A stretch of DNA of 64,000 nt from the NCBI GenBank assembly GCA_019744815.1, contig JAIEUA010000011.1, positions 186,001 through 250,000 on the forward strand, given 5' to 3'. The translations under genes were made by a program, and so were the position numbers. The notes below the pieces were generated by a model, which was not told the DNA's origin, did no database searches, and saw only the letters and a list, made by a program, of their open reading frames with translations. The stretch's first letter is position 1. Every line of letters begins with the position of its first letter. Source of the stretch: Phycisphaerales bacterium (GTDB lineage Bacteria > Planctomycetota > Phycisphaerae > Phycisphaerales > UBA1924). Below are positions 24,212-32,432 of the stretch, piece by piece.

Positions 24212-24913
24212 TCAAGAGCGAGGCGTCTCCTCTTGTGGCAGTCTGCCGTCTAGTGCATCCGAGATCGCGCCGCAGAGCCAAACCAGTCTCTCCCGTGGCA
24301 GTCTCTCCGCAAATCGAAGCGGCGGCTCGGTCGTTAGTAGACAGGTCCAGTCACCACCAGAGTGGGTAGCTTTCCAGTCCACCTCGCACAGCGTCAGCGC
24401 GTTTCGCAAGCCCTCGCCCGCGGGGCGGTTCATCTGAAGCCCTTCAAAGACACGAATCCTGTCTGACTCGATAGAAACATGAACGCGTCGCTTGGAGAGC
24501 CAAAGAAGATAGTGGAGAATCAAATACCCAACGAAGGCAAGCACGCAGCAAGGGACAAAAAGTAGTGCATACAGAAAAAGGGAAACCACATCAATGCTCG
24601 CGATCCCGCGGGCTGCATCTATGAACGTCGTGCCAATCCAAGTCAAAACCAATCCCATGGGCACGAGCAGGGTGATTCCGCACACAGCTCCTGCGAGATG
24701 CCGGAGGCCATGGCCTTGATACTCCGATGCGGAAAGCTCCCAACGCCCGTTCAAGTATTCAGTCTGGCACCCTTGCGGACGATGCGGCAACTGCTCACTC
24801 GTCGAACTGGTCACCGACGCATCCTGTGAGAGCATGCAGTAACCGCAGCGAGTCGGGTCTCCGAGCGGCCATTTCGATTGACGTCTTTGGCAGATGACGC
24901 ACATCGCCCCCAT
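24212..24913 (-). CDS. hypothetical zinc-ribbon/two-helix membrane protein
   Basis: 233 residues, not recognised as a family. Two CxxC pairs at the N-terminus (CVICQRR, CGYCML) suggest a zinc-binding knuckle. Two hydrophobic helices follow (AVCGITLLVPMGLVLTWIG at about 95-120 and VVSLFLYALLFVPCCVLAFV at about 128-160), then a soluble C-terminal domain (HVSIESDRIRVFEGLQ) with a PH-like beta pattern. ATG 24913 is used; ATG 24904 (MCVIC) is an equally plausible start. GC content and codon use are more relaxed than in the neighbouring carboxyltransferase. No operon partner is evident. Confidence 0.65.
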   Translation of the reverse strand: MGAMCVICQRRQSKWPLGDPTRCGYCMLSQDASVTSSTSEQLPHRPQGCQTEYLNGRWELSASEYQGHGLRHLAGAVCGITLLVPMGLVLTWIGTTFIDAARGIASIDVVSLFLYALLFVPCCVLAFVGYLILHYLLWLSKRRVHVSIESDRIRVFEGLQMNRPAGEGLRNALTLCEVDWKATHSGGDWTCLLTTEPPLRFAERLPRERLVWLCGAISDALDGRLPQEETPRS

Positions 24914-24963
24914 AGATAAAGCCCCGTGATCGGCGCTGCCTCCGCTAGCGGTTCACACGCTCA

Positions 24964-25557
24964 CTACTTCCGCGAGTACACGGTTTTCGCCACGCGGTTG
25001 AACTCTTGCGCCCCGGGCATCTTGAAGAGCACCTCGTGCGACCAGGAGCCGTTGTCGCCGAGGCTGATCACGAACTGGAACGGCACGCGGCCGATGCCGG
25101 GTTCGTCGCTCTCGCCCTCGAGGACCCATCGCTTCTTCTCGGCGTCGTAGTCGCCCTGAGCGGTGACGGCGTAGGTGCCGGCGGTGTCGAGGCCGAAGGC
25201 GGTGAACTTCTTCTTGTTGGTGTCGAAGCCGAAGTAGGCGATGGACTCGAACTTGAACTCCTCGCCGGGGGCGGACTCGGCGTGGATGTTGACGAAGCGC
25301 TTGCCGAGGACCCACTTGCCGCGGGCTTCGCCGGAAACGGCGACGGGGGCGCCGCCGCCGCCGGTGTACTCGATGGCCTGGGCGAAGGTGCCGACGAGCG
25401 GGTCGAGCAGCTTGTGCTCGGGCGCGGTGGCGGACATCTGGTCGACGATGAGCTGGATCTGCTTCTTGTCGGGCTTGGCTTGCTGGGCGATGACGGCGCC
25501 GGTGATGCCAGCGGCGAGAGTGAGAGCGACGAGGAGAGCGAGCTTGGCGAGACGCAT
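24964..25557 (-). CDS. secreted DUF1579-like protein
   Basis: 197 residues from the ATG at 25557 (MRLAKLALLVALTLAAGITG), preceded by GGAG. The signal peptide may be cleaved near AVIAQQ. The mature domain matches DUF1579: HKLLDPLVGTFAQAIEY near the start, GEARGKWVLGKRFVNIHAE, FKFESIAYFGFDTNKKKFTA and GTYAVTAQGDYDAEKKRWVL, a lipocalin-like beta-barrel repeat. Molecular function of the family is unknown. The upstream side on this strand holds the inverted SVSEG repeat pair shared with the end of the TIM-barrel gene. Confidence 0.8.
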   Translation of the reverse strand: MRLAKLALLVALTLAAGITGAVIAQQAKPDKKQIQLIVDQMSATAPEHKLLDPLVGTFAQAIEYTGGGGAPVAVSGEARGKWVLGKRFVNIHAESAPGEEFKFESIAYFGFDTNKKKFTAFGLDTAGTYAVTAQGDYDAEKKRWVLEGESDEPGIGRVPFQFVISLGDNGSWSHEVLFKMPGAQEFNRVAKTVYSRK

Positions 25558-25639
25558 GGGAGGCTCCGAATGCACGCTCTGACGGGCGTGCGGGAGGAGC
25601 GTATCACAGGATCGCGGCGGGCGCGGACGGTGGCGCTTG

Positions 25640-25712
25640 ACGAGCCCCGAGCGTGAGCGAGTGGGGTTGCGTGAGTGCTCGGAAACCCACTCGCTTACGC
25701 TCGGGGCTCGTT
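25640..25712. repeat. inverted pair of SVSEG repeats at the end of the TIM-barrel gene
   Basis: Copies at 25640-25666 and 25685-25712 lie in opposite orientation with an 18-nt spacer and could fold into a 25-bp stem. The right copy supplies the last codons (LNEPRA) and the stop of the minus-strand TIM-barrel gene. It may act as a transcript-ending structure, though no T-tract follows. Confidence 0.8.
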
Positions 25713-26456
25713 AAGGCATGCGGATGCTGCTGCGACCGCTTCGCGGAATGAACCCGCGTCGGGGAGGCGGACGCCGCGGAAATCGAAGATGCCCAGCGCG
25801 GTGGGTGCGGCGACGGACGCGGTGGCGGAGATGGCGGTGGCATCGGCTCGGCCTTCGCCGAAGGCGACGCGGGCGCGGCCGTCCCAATCGGCGAGGCGGA
25901 GGCAGGCGGGCTTGTGGGTGAGGATCGCGGCGGCCGGGTCCTCGTTGCGGGCCAGGATGGCGGCGATGTCGAGGCCTCGGGCGAGCGGCGAGGTGTCGCT
26001 GGTGCAGTCGCAGAGGGTGACGCCGTGGTCGCGGGCGTGGGAGGCGAGGTCGGTGAGGAGCGCGGTGGCGTCGAGGGCAGTTTCGGGCTGCTTCGATGTG
26101 GGCGCGACTGTCTCGATACAGACCATCGCGGCAAGGGCTCCGAGGGCACGCAGCTCGGCGGCGAAGGCGATGGCTTGACGCACGGCGTCGGCGGCACGCT
26201 GCTGGTGCTGCGGATCCGTGAAGTGCGTGGGCGGGATGAAGAGGTCGCAGCCGGTGAGCGAGACGTTGTGACGCTTCACGATCGCGACGAGATCGCGGCG
26301 GGCGGAGCGGTCGAGCTCGCGGGGGCGGATGCCGGGGAGCGTGGCATCGAGATGGAGCGCGGGGATCTGGGCGCGAGCGGCGGCCTCGGCGGCGCTCGTC
26401 AGGCGTTCGCGGGCGTCGGGGATGGGCAGGCCGGTCAGAGCGAGGGACAGTTGCAC
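25695..26456 (-). CDS. sugar phosphate isomerase/epimerase-like TIM-barrel protein
   Basis: 253 residues from the GTG at 26456, 8 bp after the serC stop; a GAGGA overlapping that stop gives the ribosome binding site. The sequence shows the repeated beta/alpha pattern of the AP-endonuclease-2/xylose-isomerase-like TIM barrel: IPALHLDATLPGIRPREL, VKRHNVSLTGCDLFIPPTHF, LGALAAMVCIETVAP, GVTLCDCTSDTSPL, ACLRLADWDGRARVAFGEG. Metal ligands typical of the family are not all obvious, so catalytic activity is uncertain. Co-transcription with serC is likely from the spacing. The final residues come from an inserted repeat (see 25640-25712), so the original C-terminus may have been replaced. Confidence 0.7.
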   Translation of the reverse strand: MQLSLALTGLPIPDARERLTSAAEAAARAQIPALHLDATLPGIRPRELDRSARRDLVAIVKRHNVSLTGCDLFIPPTHFTDPQHQQRAADAVRQAIAFAAELRALGALAAMVCIETVAPTSKQPETALDATALLTDLASHARDHGVTLCDCTSDTSPLARGLDIAAILARNEDPAAAILTHKPACLRLADWDGRARVAFGEGRADATAISATASVAAPTALGIFDFRGVRLPDAGSFREAVAAASACLNEPRA

Positions 26457-26464
26457 GTGTGTCC

Positions 26465-27628
26465 TCACCCGTGGGTGCGTTCGAACTCGCGCATGAGCTG
26501 GGCGAGGGCTTCGGCGCCTTCGCGGGGGAAGGCGTTGTACATGCTGGCGCGCATGCCGCCGGTGGCGCGGTGGCCCTTGATCTGGTCCATGCCGTGCTTG
26601 AGGGCCTCGGCGATGAAGAGATCGTCGAGCTTGGGGCTCGGGGTGCGGAACGTGATGTTCATGAGGCTGCGGCTGTCGGGGCGGGCGTGGCCGGTGTAGA
26701 ACTTGGACTGGTCGATGACGTCGTAGACGATCTTGGCGGTGTCGTAGTTCTTCTTGAGCAGGGCCGCGGTGCCGCCTTGCTTGAGGATCCACTTGAACAT
26801 CAGGCCGGCCATGTAGATCGGGAAGACCGGCGGCGTGTTGTGGCGGCTCTCGTCCTTGGCGAGGATGTCGTAGCGGAGCATCGTCGGCAGCTTGCGGACG
26901 GGCTTGAGCAGGTCCTCTCGGATGATGACCACGCTGGCTCCGGCGATGCCGACGTTCTTCTGGGCACCGGCGTAGATGATGCCGAACTTGTTCACGTCCA
27001 TCGGGCGGCTGAAGATGTCGCTGCACATGTCGGCGACGAGGAACGAGCCGTCGGGGATCTTGGGGGTGCGGAGCGAGCCGTCGGCGTTGCGCCACTGCGT
27101 GCCGTAGATGGTGTTGTTGCTGCAGATGTGGACGTAGACGGGCTTGTCCTTGTAGACGACCTCGTTGTCGCTGGGGATATGCGTGAACTTGACCTTGCGG
27201 CCGTCCCAGGCCTCGTAGGCGCGGTCGGTGTAGACGCTGACTTCGTCCCAGGTGCGCTCGGCCCAGTAGCCGGTGGTGAGGAACGCGGCGACGCCGTTGT
27301 CGGGGAGGACGTTGGCGGGGACCTGGAAGTTCTGGCTGGTGGCGCCGCCGGTGGTGAAGAGGACCTTGTAGTTGCTGGGGATGTTGCCGACCTTGCGGGC
27401 GTCTTCCTCGGCCTCGCGGAGGATGCGGTCGTAGATCGGCCCGCGGTGGCTGATCTCCATGATGCCCATGCCGCTGCCGGCGATGTTCCAGAGGTCGTCC
27501 TGGGCCTGGCGGAGCACCTCCTGGGGGAGCATGCTGGGGCCGGCGCAGAAGTTGTAGAGGCGGCCGGTGCCGGCGCCGGGCTGGCCGAGGACTCGGGCGA
27601 GATCGGGGGTGGTGGCAGTGCGAGTCAT
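26465..27628 (-). CDS. serC: phosphoserine aminotransferase
   Basis: 387 residues, usual length. Class V aminotransferase with the SerC pattern: YNFCAGPSMLPQEVL, GIMEISHRGPIYDRI, LFTTGGATSQNFQVPANVLP, the PLP-lysine segment IYAGAQKNVGIAGASVVI and the C-terminal GHRATGGMRASMYNAFP. Reaction: 3-phosphohydroxypyruvate plus glutamate to phosphoserine plus 2-oxoglutarate (serine, and pyridoxine in some bacteria). ATG 27628 opens a short hydrophilic extension ahead of the conserved core. Downstream it is nearly fused to the TIM-barrel gene; upstream a large inverted repeat separates it from fliS. Confidence 0.94.
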   Translation of the reverse strand: MTRTATTPDLARVLGQPGAGTGRLYNFCAGPSMLPQEVLRQAQDDLWNIAGSGMGIMEISHRGPIYDRILREAEEDARKVGNIPSNYKVLFTTGGATSQNFQVPANVLPDNGVAAFLTTGYWAERTWDEVSVYTDRAYEAWDGRKVKFTHIPSDNEVVYKDKPVYVHICSNNTIYGTQWRNADGSLRTPKIPDGSFLVADMCSDIFSRPMDVNKFGIIYAGAQKNVGIAGASVVIIREDLLKPVRKLPTMLRYDILAKDESRHNTPPVFPIYMAGLMFKWILKQGGTAALLKKNYDTAKIVYDVIDQSKFYTGHARPDSRSLMNITFRTPSPKLDDLFIAEALKHGMDQIKGHRATGGMRASMYNAFPREGAEALAQLMREFERTHG

Positions 27629-27654
27629 GCGGAACAGTATGGGAGGAAGGACTT

Positions 27655-27747
27655 AGGGGTGAGGCCTTAGGACTTAGGGTTCAAGCGACAAAGGCCGCGG
27701 CTTGTGCGCGGCTTTCACTCAGTCCTAAGTCCTCACACCTCACCCCT
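27655..27747. repeat. 24-bp inverted repeat enclosing a terminator-like hairpin (fliS-serC spacer)
   Basis: Arms at 27655-27678 and 27724-27747 (AGGGGTGAGG, four mismatched bases, AGGACTTAGG) are inverted copies. Between them GCCGCG (27694-27699) and CGCGGC (27707-27712), flanked by AAAG and CTTT, form a hairpin that could end the fliS transcript (minus strand) at a short T-run. Terminator function is inferred; the arms share the GGGGTGAGG motif seen in the E2 linkers. Confidence 0.6.
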
Positions 27748-27761
27748 TCCCCACTCCTCCC

Positions 27762-28223
27762 CTATCCCTCGATGCTGAGCGGGCCGCGGCGGGCGGGGGC
27801 GGGGGCGGCTTCGGCGGGCTCGGCGGGGGCGTCGCCTCGTTCGGCGGCGAGCTTGTTCATGAGCATGATCCAGGTCTCGCGCTCGTAGTCGAGGAGACCC
27901 AGGACCTCGTCGAACTTGGCGAGGTCTTTCTCGAAGCTGGCCTCGGTGAGGCGGACGTACATGAACGTGTACAGGGCACGCACCTGGTCCGCGAGCTCGG
28001 GGTTGGGCTCGGAGCGGATGGTGGTGATGAGCTCCATCACGATGTTGCGGGCGTTGTCGGTGCCGCTGAAGACCTGCTCGAAGTTCTTGGCGATCAGACC
28101 CTCGCGGGCCTGGCGGGCGAACTTGATGGCGCCTTCGAGGAGCAGAAGTCGCAACTCCTCGCGCGAGGCGGTCATCACGCGGGTGCGGAGGTAGGCGTTG
28201 GCGGTGCTGGCGGCGGCGGTCAT
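27762..28223 (-). CDS. fliS: flagellar export chaperone FliS
   Basis: 153 residues. Conserved FliS features: ANAYLRTRVMTASREELRLL, LLEGAIKFARQAREGLI, and a helical bundle running to YERETWIMLMNKL; the Ala/Pro-rich C-terminal tail (PAEPAEAAPAPARRG) is extra. FliS binds the flagellin C-terminus in the cytoplasm and prevents premature assembly. It follows fliD on the same strand, 100 nt downstream, the usual fliD-fliS order. The spacer contains an in-tandem GCCGACTT/GAGCCGGCTT-like short repeat but no other gene. Confidence 0.9.
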   Translation of the reverse strand: MTAAASTANAYLRTRVMTASREELRLLLLEGAIKFARQAREGLIAKNFEQVFSGTDNARNIVMELITTIRSEPNPELADQVRALYTFMYVRLTEASFEKDLAKFDEVLGLLDYERETWIMLMNKLAAERGDAPAEPAEAAPAPARRGPLSIEG

Positions 28224-28323
28224 CGTGAACTTCTATCGACGAGCGAGCGGGCCGACTTCAGGGCGAGCCGGCTTCAGGGCGAGCCGACTTGCGGGAGAGC
28301 CGACCGGCGTGCCGCGAGCGGGA

Positions 28324-31215
28324 CTAGCGACCGATGGAGGAGAGGGACGAGGACTGGGTCTGGAGCTGACCGATGGCGGTTTCCATACGCCGGAACTGCG
28401 CCTCGAGCACGGTGCGGCGGTTGGCCAACTGGGTGTCGATGGTGGTGATGCGGGAGTTCTGCGACGAGATCTGGTCGTCGAGGGTCTTCTTGCGGCGGGT
28501 CAGGGCGCCGTCCACGCTGTCGAGCATGGTCTTGGCGAACTCCTCGATCTTGCCCATGAGACCGAGCTGGGTGAACTTGAGCTTGCCGCTGGTGTCCTTG
28601 ACCTTGACGCCGTCGAGATTGCCGACCTGCTGGTCCGAGCCGGAGGTCGGGTCGACGACGCGGGCCGAGACCAGGGCCTCGACGCCATCGGGGTCGTCGG
28701 CGAGGGCGGCGCGGAACTTGTCGGCGTCGAACTCGATGCGGCCGCCGGTGCCGATCTTGAAGCCGACCTGGCTGAGCGACTGGTACTTGCCGCTCACGCC
28801 CTGGGGCCGGGCCTGGAAGACGGAGAAGAGCTGGGACCGCAGCGCGAGCGCGGTCGCGTCGCCCAGGAGCGGGCCGGAGCGCTTGGAGTCGGCGTCGTAA
28901 CTGGTCTGCGAGGCGATGCGGTCGATGACGTTGTTGAAGTTCTTGGCGACGTCGGAGAGGGCGGCGGTGAGGGCGTCGTTGTCGCGGCTGACGCTGACGG
29001 TCACCTGCTTGCTGGACGCGCCCTTGAGGTCGATCTTCACGCCGGTCACGACGCTGTCGAGGGTGTTGGTGGTGCTGGTGAGGAGCACGGCGCTGGCGGC
29101 GTCGCTGCTGCCGTAGAAGACCTTGGCGTTCTCGCCGGCGTCGATGGTGCGGAGGCCCAGGTCGAGCGAGCCGCTGTCGATGACGAAGCGGCCGTCGCGG
29201 CCGGTGGCGGTGCTGAAGAGGCTGAGCTGGTAGGGCGTGACGCCGCTGCCGGTCTGGACGATGGCGGCCTTGACGCTGCCGCCGCTGCCGTTGACCTTGT
29301 CGACGAGACCCTGGAGGGTGTCGGTGGCGGAGAGGGTGATGGTCTTGCGGCTGGTGCCGTCGAGCTTGTTGTCGGTGGTCAGGCCGGTGGCGGTGCCGGC
29401 GATGCCGAGCTCTTTCGCGAGCGTGCCGGTGACGTCGGAGACCTGGATCTTGGCGAGCCCGACGGCGGGCGCGGCGGTGTCCTTGATGAGGATGCCGTCG
29501 CCGGTGTCGTTGATGGAGGCGACGGCGGTGGAGCTCTTGGAGGTGAGCTGGCTGTTGATCTGGTAGAGCAGATCGCCGACGGACTTCTGCACCGCGGGGT
29601 CGTAGGAGACCTCGGTGACGATGCCGGTGGAGTCGGTGATCTTCATCTTTCCGGCGGCGAAGGACTTGCCGGTGACGAGGTTGGCGAGCAGCGTGCCGGT
29701 GCCGATGGTGGCCTTCTTGAGGTCGCTGGCGGTGATGGAGCCGGAGCTGGAGAAGCCGCTGATGCCCAGGGACGCGGCGGTGTCGTTGCCGGAGGTGCCG
29801 CCGATGGTGAGGCCGCCGCCGCCTCCCACGAGGTCCTTGACGACGAGGCCCATGCCATTGCTGGTGAGGGAGACCGAGACGCGCTTGTTGCCGGCGCTGA
29901 CGGAGGCGTCCTCGATCTGCTTGGCGATCTGGGTGAGGGTGGCGTTCTTGTCGATGGTGACGGAGAAGGAGTTGAGGTCGCCGAGGATGAAGTCGAGGTT
30001 GCCGTCGCCGGCGATGCCCTTGCCGCCGTTGATGGAGGAGCCGAGGGCGGTGTTGATGCCGCTGGCGATGCGTTTGCCGTTGAGGGTGCCGGTGGCGGAG
30101 CCGAGGAGGCCCAGGTCCTTGGCGGCGGTGCCGCTGCCGTTCTCGGTGACGGTGATAATGCCGTTGGAGCCGTCGGTTACGCGGAGGCTCTTGCCGTCGC
30201 TGGCGATGGCGGCGGAGATGCCGCTGAGGCCGGCGGAGGCGAAGGCGTCGTTGATGCGTTTGAGGGCGGCGCCGACGGTGGCGACGGGGCCCTCGGTGAC
30301 GGTCGTGGTGGTGACGCCGCCGTTGGTCGTGGTGCTGGAGACCTCGCCGAGGTTGACGCGGACGTTGGTGGTCGTGCCGCCGCGGTTGACGGCGATGGTG
30401 AGGTCAAAGCGTGCGGTGCCGGCGGACTCGGAGCGGGCGACGCCGCGGCCGTCGTTGAGCGAGGCCAGGAGGGTGTTGCTGGTGAGGTTGCGGAGCGAGG
30501 TCCCGGTGAGGGTGCCGCTGGCCTGGCCCAGGATGCCGAGGCTGGCGGCGGTGGCGCTGCCGGACTCGGCGACGCGGACCTGGCCGCCGCCGCCGGCGGA
30601 GTCGGTCAGGACCAGCTTGTCGTCGACGACCTTGGCGGAGACCTTGGCGACGCCGTTGTTGTTGATGGCGTCGAGCACGTCGTTCATGTACGCGGCCTTG
30701 CTCAGGTCCACGGTCGTGCTGTTGCCGGCCGAGTCGGTGAGCACGATCTTGCCGCGGGTCACTCCGGCGCCGTCGTTGAGATCGGCGAGCGCGGTGTCGC
30801 CGTCGAGGCGGGCCTTGGCGGAGATGATCTTGACCGATCCGGCGCCGACGGCCGAGGCGCTCTTGTCCGCGAAGCCGCGGCTGAGGACCTGCTGCGAGCT
30901 GACGAGGCGGTCGATGAGGAACGAGTAGGAGCCCGCGGCGGCGGAGGTGCTGGCGGTGGCGCTGAGCAGGGTGTCGTCGCTGCTCTTGGCGGCGTTGGCG
31001 TCGAAGGGGTTGGCGGTGCGGAACTTCTCGACCGCGGTGCGGAGGCCCGAGAGGCGGGTGTTGAGGTCCAGGATCGCGGCGGTCTGGGTCTGGAGCTGGA
31101 GGACGCGCTGCTGGATGAGCTGCTTGGGGCGTGACTCGACGGCGATCAACTGATCGATGATCGACTTGGAGTCGATGCCGCTGAACAAACCGACGCCGCT
31201 GGAAATAGTGCCCAT
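28324..31215 (-). CDS. fliD: flagellar hook-associated protein 2 (filament cap), very long
   Basis: 963 residues from the ATG at 31215 (MGTISSGVGLFSGIDSKSII), about twice the E. coli length. The FliD N-domain (GLFSGIDSKSIIDQLIAVES, LQTQTAAILDLNTRLSGL) and the C-domain (about 690-963, ending in a coiled coil with ITTIDTQLANRRTVLEAQFR) are normal. The middle holds four roughly 100-130-residue repeats (about 142-238, 248-378, 390-484, 506-612) of flagellin-hook-IN type, each with LLANL/LNDG.G.., a D.G-type strand and a closing A..LG..G.A.G. Role: caps the growing filament and inserts flagellins. The expanded surface domains may contribute to adhesion or protection; that is inference. fliS is next. 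Confidence 0.92.
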   Translation of the reverse strand: MGTISSGVGLFSGIDSKSIIDQLIAVESRPKQLIQQRVLQLQTQTAAILDLNTRLSGLRTAVEKFRTANPFDANAAKSSDDTLLSATASTSAAAGSYSFLIDRLVSSQQVLSRGFADKSASAVGAGSVKIISAKARLDGDTALADLNDGAGVTRGKIVLTDSAGNSTTVDLSKAAYMNDVLDAINNNGVAKVSAKVVDDKLVLTDSAGGGGQVRVAESGSATAASLGILGQASGTLTGTSLRNLTSNTLLASLNDGRGVARSESAGTARFDLTIAVNRGGTTTNVRVNLGEVSSTTTNGGVTTTTVTEGPVATVGAALKRINDAFASAGLSGISAAIASDGKSLRVTDGSNGIITVTENGSGTAAKDLGLLGSATGTLNGKRIASGINTALGSSINGGKGIAGDGNLDFILGDLNSFSVTIDKNATLTQIAKQIEDASVSAGNKRVSVSLTSNGMGLVVKDLVGGGGGLTIGGTSGNDTAASLGISGFSSSGSITASDLKKATIGTGTLLANLVTGKSFAAGKMKITDSTGIVTEVSYDPAVQKSVGDLLYQINSQLTSKSSTAVASINDTGDGILIKDTAAPAVGLAKIQVSDVTGTLAKELGIAGTATGLTTDNKLDGTSRKTITLSATDTLQGLVDKVNGSGGSVKAAIVQTGSGVTPYQLSLFSTATGRDGRFVIDSGSLDLGLRTIDAGENAKVFYGSSDAASAVLLTSTTNTLDSVVTGVKIDLKGASSKQVTVSVSRDNDALTAALSDVAKNFNNVIDRIASQTSYDADSKRSGPLLGDATALALRSQLFSVFQARPQGVSGKYQSLSQVGFKIGTGGRIEFDADKFRAALADDPDGVEALVSARVVDPTSGSDQQVGNLDGVKVKDTSGKLKFTQLGLMGKIEEFAKTMLDSVDGALTRRKKTLDDQISSQNSRITTIDTQLANRRTVLEAQFRRMETAIGQLQTQSSSLSSIGR

Positions 31216-31517
31216 AGTGGTTCTCGAATCCCGAGCTGGAACGGACCCACGCTCGTGTGTCTTTCTATCGGCCGAAAACGCGTCTGGGACCTGCCGGACC
31301 GGGGAGAACCCGCGTCGTTCTTGCGCTCGGCCCGCTCTCCCGGACAGGTCGCAAACGCCGTACCCGCCCGGGGCCGCGGCCGATCGGCTCGGGCACGGGG
31401 TCTCCCCGCGTATTCTCGGGCCGAAACCACACGTTCTGAGGCCCAGAGGCACTCCAAGCCGAACGACGGGACATTCGCGGACGATACTTCTTCCACGATT
31501 CCGGACCCGAGAACGAC
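31216..31517. other. divergent intergenic region between fliD and a membrane protein gene
   Basis: 302 bp with no gene. On the minus strand GCCGATAG at 31265-31272 matches 7 of 8 bases of the sigma-28 -10 box (GCCGATAA), about 50 bp ahead of fliD, but no TAAA -35 stands at the right distance. No hairpin or repeat of note. The plus-strand gene has GAGAA a few bases before its ATG. Confidence 0.35.
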
Positions 31518-32432
31518 ATGAGCCACCTGCCACCTCCGCCCAAGTCCTTGTTGATGCTGACCGGCCTCTTGAGCGGCCTGGTGCTCCTGAGCGCGGCGGC
31601 GACGCTGGTGGCGTCGGTCGCGATCCCCGCTCGCCCGGTGTGGCCCCTGATCGGTTTCGAGGTGCTGATCGTCTTCGCCGGGGTCTACGGCGTGCTCGCG
31701 GCCCGCGGCGCGTTCGCCGAGGGGCCGGGGCTGGCGCACGCCTGCATCAGCGGCACGGTCTTCGCCGCTTCGGTGCTCGGCTTTCTGGGTGCGACGGGGC
31801 AGATCGGTGAGCACAACTTGCAGTCGTGGCTGCTCGCACGCGTGATGCTGTCGGTGTCGATCGGGCTCATCGGGGCCTGGATCGTGCTGCGGCGGACGCC
31901 GGGTGCGGCTCTGATGGCGCTCCGCGGCGTGACCTACACCGCCGCGGCGATCGGCTTCGCCGGGATACTCATGCTCTTTGACGGCAATCTCAGACCCACC
32001 GGCAGCGGGACGCGGCTGATCGCGCACGCGACATTGTCGGCCATGGCGCTGGGCTCGCTGCCGCTGTGCATCCTGTTCGCGCTGCTGTCGCTCGCGCCCA
32101 AGGGCGACGACACGATCCCGAAGTGGATGCGGTTCCCGAGCATTCTCGCCATGCCCGCGATCGCGGCGGGGCTGCTGATCGTCACCAAGGGCGCGATGGG
32201 CACGCCGCTCGCCGGGGCGAGCGAAGGGGCGCGGATCGGCTTGCTGGTCGCGCTCGCGATCGTGCTGACGGGTTCGATCTGCGCGGGCGTGCACCTGTTG
32301 GTGTCGGCGTTCGCGTCGTGCGCGACGGGGCCTGATGCTGGGCCTAGTTCGGGGCCTGATGCCGCGATCGGCACGAACAACTCGACCGGATCGGTCGCGC
32401 TCACGCCGACGCCGGGTGCCACATCGTCTTGA
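31518..32432 (+). CDS. multi-pass membrane protein of unknown function
   Basis: 304 residues with about eight hydrophobic segments (for example SLLMLTGLLSGLVLLSAAA, WPLIGFEVLIVFAGVYGVLA, ACISGTVFAASVLGFLGA, LARVMLSVSIGLIGAWIVL, AAAIGFAGILMLFD, SAMALGSLPLCILFALLSL, ILAMPAIAAGLLIV, IGLLVALAIVLTGSICAGVH) and a Ser/Thr/Pro-rich tail. No recognised domain. Divergent from fliD; the gene tail overlaps the convergent aldehyde dehydrogenase gene by 32 bp. A flagellar link is possible only by position. Confidence 0.7.
   Translation: MSHLPPPPKSLLMLTGLLSGLVLLSAAATLVASVAIPARPVWPLIGFEVLIVFAGVYGVLAARGAFAEGPGLAHACISGTVFAASVLGFLGATGQIGEHNLQSWLLARVMLSVSIGLIGAWIVLRRTPGAALMALRGVTYTAAAIGFAGILMLFDGNLRPTGSGTRLIAHATLSAMALGSLPLCILFALLSLAPKGDDTIPKWMRFPSILAMPAIAAGLLIVTKGAMGTPLAGASEGARIGLLVALAIVLTGSICAGVHLLVSAFASCATGPDAGPSSGPDAAIGTNNSTGSVALTPTPGATSS

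Noticed and set aside
28198..31134. Long open frame (978 codons) on the plus strand opposite fliD
   Set aside because: It is the antisense shadow of the high-GC fliD gene, made of Gly/Ala/Asp/Val runs without domains, and has no supported start.
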